Assembly: GCA_041477005.1 (NCBI GenBank)
Contig: JBGOUJ010000280.1
Span: 1 to 9,495, forward strand
DNA length: 9,495 nucleotides
Direction of reading: 5' to 3'
From: JBGOUJ01 sp041477005
GTDB lineage: Bacteria > Acidobacteriota > Terriglobia > Bryobacterales > JACQDG01
The notes below the pieces were generated by a model. It searched no databases and was not told where the DNA came from. It saw only the letters and a program-made list of their open reading frames with translations. This document shows, in pieces, positions 6,366 through 9,495 of this stretch; position 1 is the stretch's first letter, and each line of letters opens with the position of its first letter. Made by a program: the position numbers and the translations under genes.

Positions 6366-6497
6366 AAGGGCGATTACAATGGCAGTGGGAAAGACCTGTT
6401 TCGATTCCATTGAGCCGTGGGGTGAAGATCCCGCAGAGATGGGATTGAGCTAGGTTAAAGGGTCGGGCGTGCGGTTCGCGTTCGGCCCTTTTGTTTT
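6366..6497 (+). ncRNA. Candidate small transcript (structured RNA or 24-codon peptide) ending in a terminator
   Basis: This stretch between the antitoxin and endonuclease genes carries signs of its own transcript. CAATGG (6377-6382) pairs perfectly with CCATTG (6407-6412), with GAAA/TTTC (6389-6392/6399-6402) inside. GUGGG near 6417 can pair with CCCGC near 6432, and a strong terminator closes the stretch at 6497. Two readings compete. In one, TACAAT at 6375-6380 is a -10 and a non-coding RNA begins near 6387. In the other, AAGGG (6366-6370) is a ribosome site for an ATG at 6379 that opens a 24-codon frame ending at TAG 6451-6453. The peptide (starts MAVGKTCF, ends EMGLS) matches nothing I know, nor do I recognise an RNA family. 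Confidence 0.35.
6457..6497 (+). terminator. Rho-independent terminator
   Basis: A nine-pair stem (6457-6465 with 6483-6491; AAAGGGTCG against CGGCCCTTT, with one U-G pair) is followed by TTTTGTTTT (6489-6497). The hairpin plus T-tract points to termination of plus-strand transcription just before the endonuclease promoter. The only plus-strand candidate that it could serve nearby is the small transcript above. Confidence 0.65.
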
Positions 6498-6501
6498 GGC
6501 G

Positions 6502-6510
6502 TGGTAAAAT
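6502..6510 (+). promoter_or_regulatory. Extended -10 promoter of the endonuclease gene
   Basis: TGGTAAAAT is an extended -10 element (TGn + TAAAAT) ending nine bases before the TTG start at 6520 and five bases after the terminator T-tract. There is no ribosome binding site between it and TTG, so a very short leader is likely. Confidence 0.5.
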
Positions 6511-6519
6511 TCGTTCGCC

Positions 6520-7086
6520 TTGCCCGAGCCAAGCGGAGTCTTCCAGCCCGATTTCCTCATCGCCATCCGCGCTCTGGTGAACGTCCATCATTCGATCTAC
6601 CCCCAACTCCCGCCACAGGGAAACTACTTTGAAGCCCTGGTCGAAGAGGCATTCCGATGGATCAAGAAACCCTTCACTCCGGTTCGCCGGACCGGGGGCA
6701 ACCTGGCTGGCCACGATCTGCTGGTGGAGGACAGGAAAGTATCACTGAAAACAGAGACCGGTCTCGGTACAGACCCCGAGCTTATCAGCATCACCAAGCT
6801 CTGCACGACCGAACGAGACCCGTGGGAGGCCAGTTCGCTGATTGAACGGACGCTTGCCCACCTGGGCCGGTACGATATGATTTTGATGCTCCGGGCGGTC
6901 TGGAAGGCGCCGCTGATCGACTATCAACTGCTCGAGATTTCGGTTGAAATGCTGAGGCTGATAAAGAGCGCCGACCTGCAACCCGTGGGACGTCGACCCG
7001 GCCGTGGAAGCCTTGGCGCCGATGTTTTCAGGGGAAGCGAGAGGTTATTCCACGTTCACTTCGACGGATCGGACGGGAAGTGCTAG
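6520..7086 (+). CDS. Candidate type II restriction endonuclease, PD-(D/E)XK-like, possibly cut short by a TAG
   Basis: The assignment rests on the fold pattern and the adjacent DNA methylase. The 188-residue protein has a helix rich in glutamate (GNYFEALVEEAFRWI, 34-48), then GHDLLVEDRKVSLKTETG (64-81). D66 with S75-L76-K77 can form the D...(S)xK variant of the PD-(D/E)XK site; the usual Glu/Asp before xK is Ser here, with E79 nearby. A later hydrophobic strand (YQLLEIS, 135-141) and a GRGSLGADV patch (161-169) precede the end HFDGSDGKC. The TAG at 7084-7086 is followed in the same frame by 34 more sense codons with a sound hydrophobic pattern, so the ancestral protein was probably longer. 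The start is TTG 6520, placed by the extended -10. It would cleave DNA at a site protected by the convergent methylase; the recognition sequence cannot be predicted. Confidence 0.65.
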   Translation: MPEPSGVFQPDFLIAIRALVNVHHSIYPQLPPQGNYFEALVEEAFRWIKKPFTPVRRTGGNLAGHDLLVEDRKVSLKTETGLGTDPELISITKLCTTERDPWEASSLIERTLAHLGRYDMILMLRAVWKAPLIDYQLLEISVEMLRLIKSADLQPVGRRPGRGSLGADVFRGSERLFHVHFDGSDGKC

Positions 7087-7151
7087 ATCGGCCGCCTGCA
7101 CGTTCGGGATTGCGTGATGCTGCTGGAATGGGACGTGGCGGTCTCGGAGCC

Positions 7152-7835
7152 TTACTCGCACTTGTCGGACTTGCGAAAAACGAGCCAGTAGCAATGCTGA
7201 CGCCGGCTGTGGTGGGCGACCTTCCATTTTGGGTCGATGATCGGCCCCTTGCGGACCTTGATGATGCAGTCGCAGGCCCGGAAACCGACTGCGGTAGCCG
7301 CCTGGATCAGATCCACGTGTGCCCACTGATATTGGTGATCGTGGACGTAATCGGTGATCTTGCAGAGCAGGATGCCCTCGGGTTTCAGAACCCGGTAGGC
7401 GTCCTGAACGAACGGCGGGAAGAGGTGGGAAAACGTGTACCCGTGCTCTTTGGGCGAGCGCAGGCCCAGGCCGAAACGTGTATTGAAGTCCTTTTGCTTA
7501 TCTTTGCCTTGATTCGGGATGTGGGGCGGATCGTAAACGATCACATCGAAGCTGTTGGCCTCAAACGGCATCGTGGTGTTGTCCCCGACGACGGAAGGCT
7601 CGTGGGAGCGCTCAATGTCCAGGCCAACGATCTTGCGTTTGGTCCCCCGCCAGAATCGGCCGCCATTCATTGTGGAGTCCAGAATGCGGCGAGGCCGCTT
7701 GCGGGGATAGAACGCCAGCATCTGCTCGATCAGATCGGCGTCTTCGCCGTCCCACACGGATGGTAACGGATCGTACCTCGGCAGGGCGATGATTTTGGGT
7801 TGGGGCACCAAACTGAATGATAGTTGCTCCGCCAT
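7152..7835 (-). CDS. DNA methyltransferase with DPPH motif (probable modification enzyme of a restriction system)
   Basis: The 227-residue protein is an S-adenosylmethionine-dependent amino-methyltransferase, probably N6-adenine (N4-cytosine is possible). Motif I is LDSTMNGGRFW (52-62), the acidic end of the next strand is GLDIE (71-75), and the catalytic motif IV is DPPH (102-105) in a VIVYDPPHIPNQG context; the usual form is DPPY. A Rossmann-like strand/helix series continues with YRVLKPEGILLCKITDYV (147-164). Motif I precedes IV with a short gap, so target recognition is probably in 106-140 or the C-terminus. No separate large recognition domain is visible. The gene is convergent with the endonuclease candidate, 65 bases from its TAG, and overlaps the 34-codon continuation. 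It looks intact. The start is ATG 7835; the ribosome site is weak. Confidence 0.85.
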   Translation of the reverse strand: MAEQLSFSLVPQPKIIALPRYDPLPSVWDGEDADLIEQMLAFYPRKRPRRILDSTMNGGRFWRGTKRKIVGLDIERSHEPSVVGDNTTMPFEANSFDVIVYDPPHIPNQGKDKQKDFNTRFGLGLRSPKEHGYTFSHLFPPFVQDAYRVLKPEGILLCKITDYVHDHQYQWAHVDLIQAATAVGFRACDCIIKVRKGPIIDPKWKVAHHSRRQHCYWLVFRKSDKCE

Positions 7836-8122
7836 GGAATCTCAAGATCCATCGGCAGAACACCAACCCCGATTTAGCACACCACCGCGCGCCGCGCCAG
7901 CGGGTGGTGTCCGGTGGTGTCCCACTGTCCCACTCATAGGACACGACCCGCCAGCGTAGTCAGTGTGCCCCGGACAGAGAACGCGAAGCCGCGAGATCGA
8001 GCGGTCGTCTCCGCTGAAAGCGCCCTTGCTGCCGAACCCGCTTACGCGCCGGTATCGGGAATATTTCGCGAGCGTTTTGAGCCACCTGCCGCTCCGGACG
8101 GCCTTCAGTATCCCGCCGTTCC
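7836..8122. other. Non-coding gap of 287 bases between the methylase and the truncated phosphoesterase
   Basis: No convincing gene is seen. Open frames exist on both strands but none has a recognisable domain, a ribosome binding site or a conserved-looking composition. The stretch holds the repeat block at 7901-7950 and the upstream region of the methylase gene. It may be the scar of an insertion or deletion that also removed the end of the phosphoesterase gene. Confidence 0.5.
7901..7950. repeat. Repeat block: tandem GGTGGTGTCC inside an inverted repeat
   Basis: CGGGTGGTGTCC (7901-7912) and GGACACGACCCG (7939-7950) form a 12-base inverted repeat with one mismatch. GGTGGTGTCC is repeated in tandem at 7903-7912 and 7913-7922, and TCCCACT occurs at 7920-7926 and 7928-7934. 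It could be a dispersed repeat, a recombination end or a regulator site; sequence alone does not decide. Confidence 0.5.
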
Positions 8123-8887
8123 TTAACATGGAAGCGGGGATCTAACTATCTTGCCGCCGCCGGAAGGCGTTGAAATGGTGTGCAATATCAAAATTTGCAA
8201 AACAAGCCAATTCCGAAAGCGGACACTTCGGCTCGGCTCCGCCCGGCCGCTCATGGCGTGGTGCCAGACGGCGATCCCCAGTTTCATCTTGGGCTTCTTG
8301 TCGAGGAGGGCTTTCGCGAGCGCCTGGCTGTTGATGCTGATGCGCTCCGGGTGAAAGCGGTCGATCGCCCAGGCGGAGTTCAGTGTCAGAAACTCGATCC
8401 CGGTTTCCTCGTACGGAATGACCAGGCCTTGCAGTTCGTGCGGCTCGGGGTAGTCGGCCTGCTTCAGACCCTTGTAGCACTTTCGAAACAGATCGAAGCG
8501 CTTGGGATACTCGGTCTCATTGCGGATGAGAAAGATCTCGCCCTGCTTGACCCGGCGCTCTTCCCCAGCCGCCATCGCCTTCTTCTCGTTGTATTCCAGT
8601 TCATAGACGTTGAGGTTCCGGTCGAGGTCGTGATTGCCGGGAACGAGGATGAGGCGATCTGGGTTCAACCCGAAGCGCGGCATCAGCGCTCTTAGAAACT
8701 CATCCGCCCTGGTGAAGCCCTCCGTGTTGTATTTGTCGGCGAGGTCGCCCGAAACAACCAGGTAGTCCAGCTTCTCGACCCTTAGCTCGCCGTGCAGGTC
8801 CGCATCGAGGGGCTGGAGAAGCTGCTCGACAGAGCGGTCGCCGGTCAGGTGCAGGTCGCTCAGGTGCAGTATGCGAATCGGCGCCTC
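8123..8887 (-). pseudogene. Metallophosphoesterase (calcineurin-like), no usable start and C-terminus lost
   Basis: The frame between TGA 8890-8888 and TAA 8125-8123 encodes most of a binuclear-metal phosphoesterase. Its motifs are IRILHLSDLHL (DLH at 8857-8849), VVSGDLAD (GD at 8749-8744), VPGNHD (GNHD at 8638-8627) and AVWHH (HH at 8263-8258). The GHxH motif that should follow within some tens of residues is absent: beyond about 8245 the product departs from the family and ends in an unrelated 40-residue tail. The first ATG (8683) lies after the first two motifs and no GTG or TTG occurs earlier in frame. A GTG overlapping the previous stop (GTGA at 8891-8888) would start the gene if one base were removed before ATT 8878. 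So it is a likely pseudogene, unless ATT 8878 initiates. Relatives sit beside large WD40/GTPase conflict-type proteins, as here. Confidence 0.75.
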
Positions 8888-9495
8888 TCACGCCGCCCCG
8901 GCCGCACCCGCGGCCATCTGCTGCTTGACCTGTTCCACGACCTGCCGGCTCCTGCGGTCGGCCTCGATCTTCACCGCGCGCAGCCGCTTCGCTAGCTCCG
9001 GCGTCTCCTCAGCGGGACGGAACAGCGGGTACCTCCGGTCGCACGCCGGGCACTGGACCTCTTCATCGCCGCGCTCCAGCCGCCCGCGCAGCAGCGCTTC
9101 CTCGAACCGGAAGCCTCCGCACCCGCAATCAAACGCCAGGCCCTTCAGGATCTCGACGCCTTGGCTGCCGAGGTGGTCCTCGACGAACCGGATAAACAGG
9201 TCGCGCCGCTCGGCGAGCTGGAGCGCCAGGCAGGATTTTCCCGCGTCCGAGTCGCCTACCAGCACGACCTTGGCGGAGGCGATGGCAAGTTGCGGCCCGG
9301 GAGCCGCCCCGGGTGCAGGACTCCACCGGCGGGCAAAGATCTCGGCATCGCCCAGGCGGTCCGGCAGCCACGGAGGCGGCCCGAAGTAAAGGGCGACGGG
9401 CCAGTGGCGGTACGAAAGCGACCCCTGCTCCGCCAGTAGCCGCCCGTCGCTCACGCGCCATAGGCGTAGCTCGCCGTTGCGGGCGGAGGAGGCTA
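8888..9495 (-). CDS. C-terminal part of a WD40 / P-loop / zinc-ribbon protein with most of the NTPase domain missing (5' end outside window)
   Basis: The frame is open from the right edge (first codon 9493) to TGA 8890-8888. It starts inside what looks like the last WD40 blade (GELRLWRVSDGRLL, 9475-9434), followed by a linker. A strand leads into the Walker A/G1 box VVLVGDSDAGKS, with GDSDAGKS at 9256-9233. Only about 12 residues later the sequence reads DLFIRFVEDHL, then a CGCG...CPAC zinc ribbon (cysteines at 9127, 9121, 9052 and 9043) and a charged helical tail. No DxxG (G3) or N/TKxD (G4) motif occurs, so it cannot be a complete small GTPase. In large WD40-GTPase proteins as I recall them, hundreds of residues separate the P-loop from a similar zinc-ribbon tail, so an in-frame internal deletion is likely. 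A GTG at 9454 could be taken for a start, but it lies inside the WD40 blade. The metallophosphoesterase remnant follows directly. Confidence 0.7.
   Translation of the reverse strand, partial: ASSARNGELRLWRVSDGRLLAEQGSLSYRHWPVALYFGPPPWLPDRLGDAEIFARRWSPAPGAAPGPQLAIASAKVVLVGDSDAGKSCLALQLAERRDLFIRFVEDHLGSQGVEILKGLAFDCGCGGFRFEEALLRGRLERGDEEVQCPACDRRYPLFRPAEETPELAKRLRAVKIEADRRSRQVVEQVKQQMAAGAAGAA

Noticed and set aside
6364..6714. Minus-strand open frame of 116 codons over the small transcript and endonuclease start
   Set aside because: No ribosome site or domain; it is antisense to a better-supported gene and terminator.
7842..8145. Overlapping short frames on both strands in the gap, considered as a transposase fragment
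   Set aside because: No transposase motif could be recognised in any frame, and no start signals are seen.
7908..8226. A small mobile element bounded by TGTCCG and CGGACA
   Set aside because: Only six bases match between the ends and no target duplication is visible, so chance is a sufficient explanation.
8180..8695. Plus-strand frame of 171 codons
   Set aside because: It is the antisense of the phosphoesterase, whose metal-site motifs are unmistakable on the minus strand.
9161..9439. Plus-strand frame of 92 codons
   Set aside because: It is antisense to the P-loop gene and has no recognisable motif.

Overview
The window is GC-rich and codes densely on both strands. Three things suggest an Acidobacteriota genome, perhaps the Bryobacterales/Solibacter lineage: a fused alpha/beta E1 dehydrogenase, a DUF420 membrane protein beside an ABC-2 permease, and an unusual 4Fe-4S ferredoxin. 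This assignment is an inference from gene content; no rRNA or other marker is present. No rRNA, tRNA or CRISPR array was seen.

Left half (1-5671), ordinary metabolism and envelope. A thiamine-diphosphate E1 dehydrogenase (alpha and beta parts fused) runs off the left edge on the minus strand. It is divergent from a small protein built on a duplicated four-cysteine motif (1799-2167). An ABC-2 permease (2252-3112) is translationally coupled, through a TTGA overlap, to a DUF420/CtaM-like protein (3109-3522). A membrane-anchored HEAT protein containing a biotinyl/lipoyl-like hairpin follows (3618-4451). Convergent to it on the minus strand are a two-cluster ferredoxin (5671-5318) and, overlapping it, an exported cysteine-rich protein (5354-4494).

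Right half (5695-9495), a decaying defence or accessory island. It holds a ParDE-type toxin-antitoxin pair (minus), a structured stretch ending in a strong terminator (about 6366-6497), and a candidate PD-(D/E)XK restriction endonuclease (plus). The endonuclease is convergent with a DPPH-motif DNA methyltransferase (minus). A repeat-bearing gap of 287 bases (7836-8122) follows. Last come the damaged remains of a metallophosphoesterase and a WD40/P-loop/zinc-ribbon protein (minus, leaving the right edge).

The most notable points are these. The endonuclease frame continues sensibly past its TAG, so it may have lost its C-terminus to a point mutation while the methylase stayed intact. The WD40/P-loop protein appears to have lost nearly all of its NTPase domain. 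The metallophosphoesterase has no usable start codon before its first active-site motifs and loses its last motif at an abrupt junction. Across the window, -10-like hexamers lie only 5-11 bases before several start codons, pointing to frequent leaderless or very-short-leader transcription.
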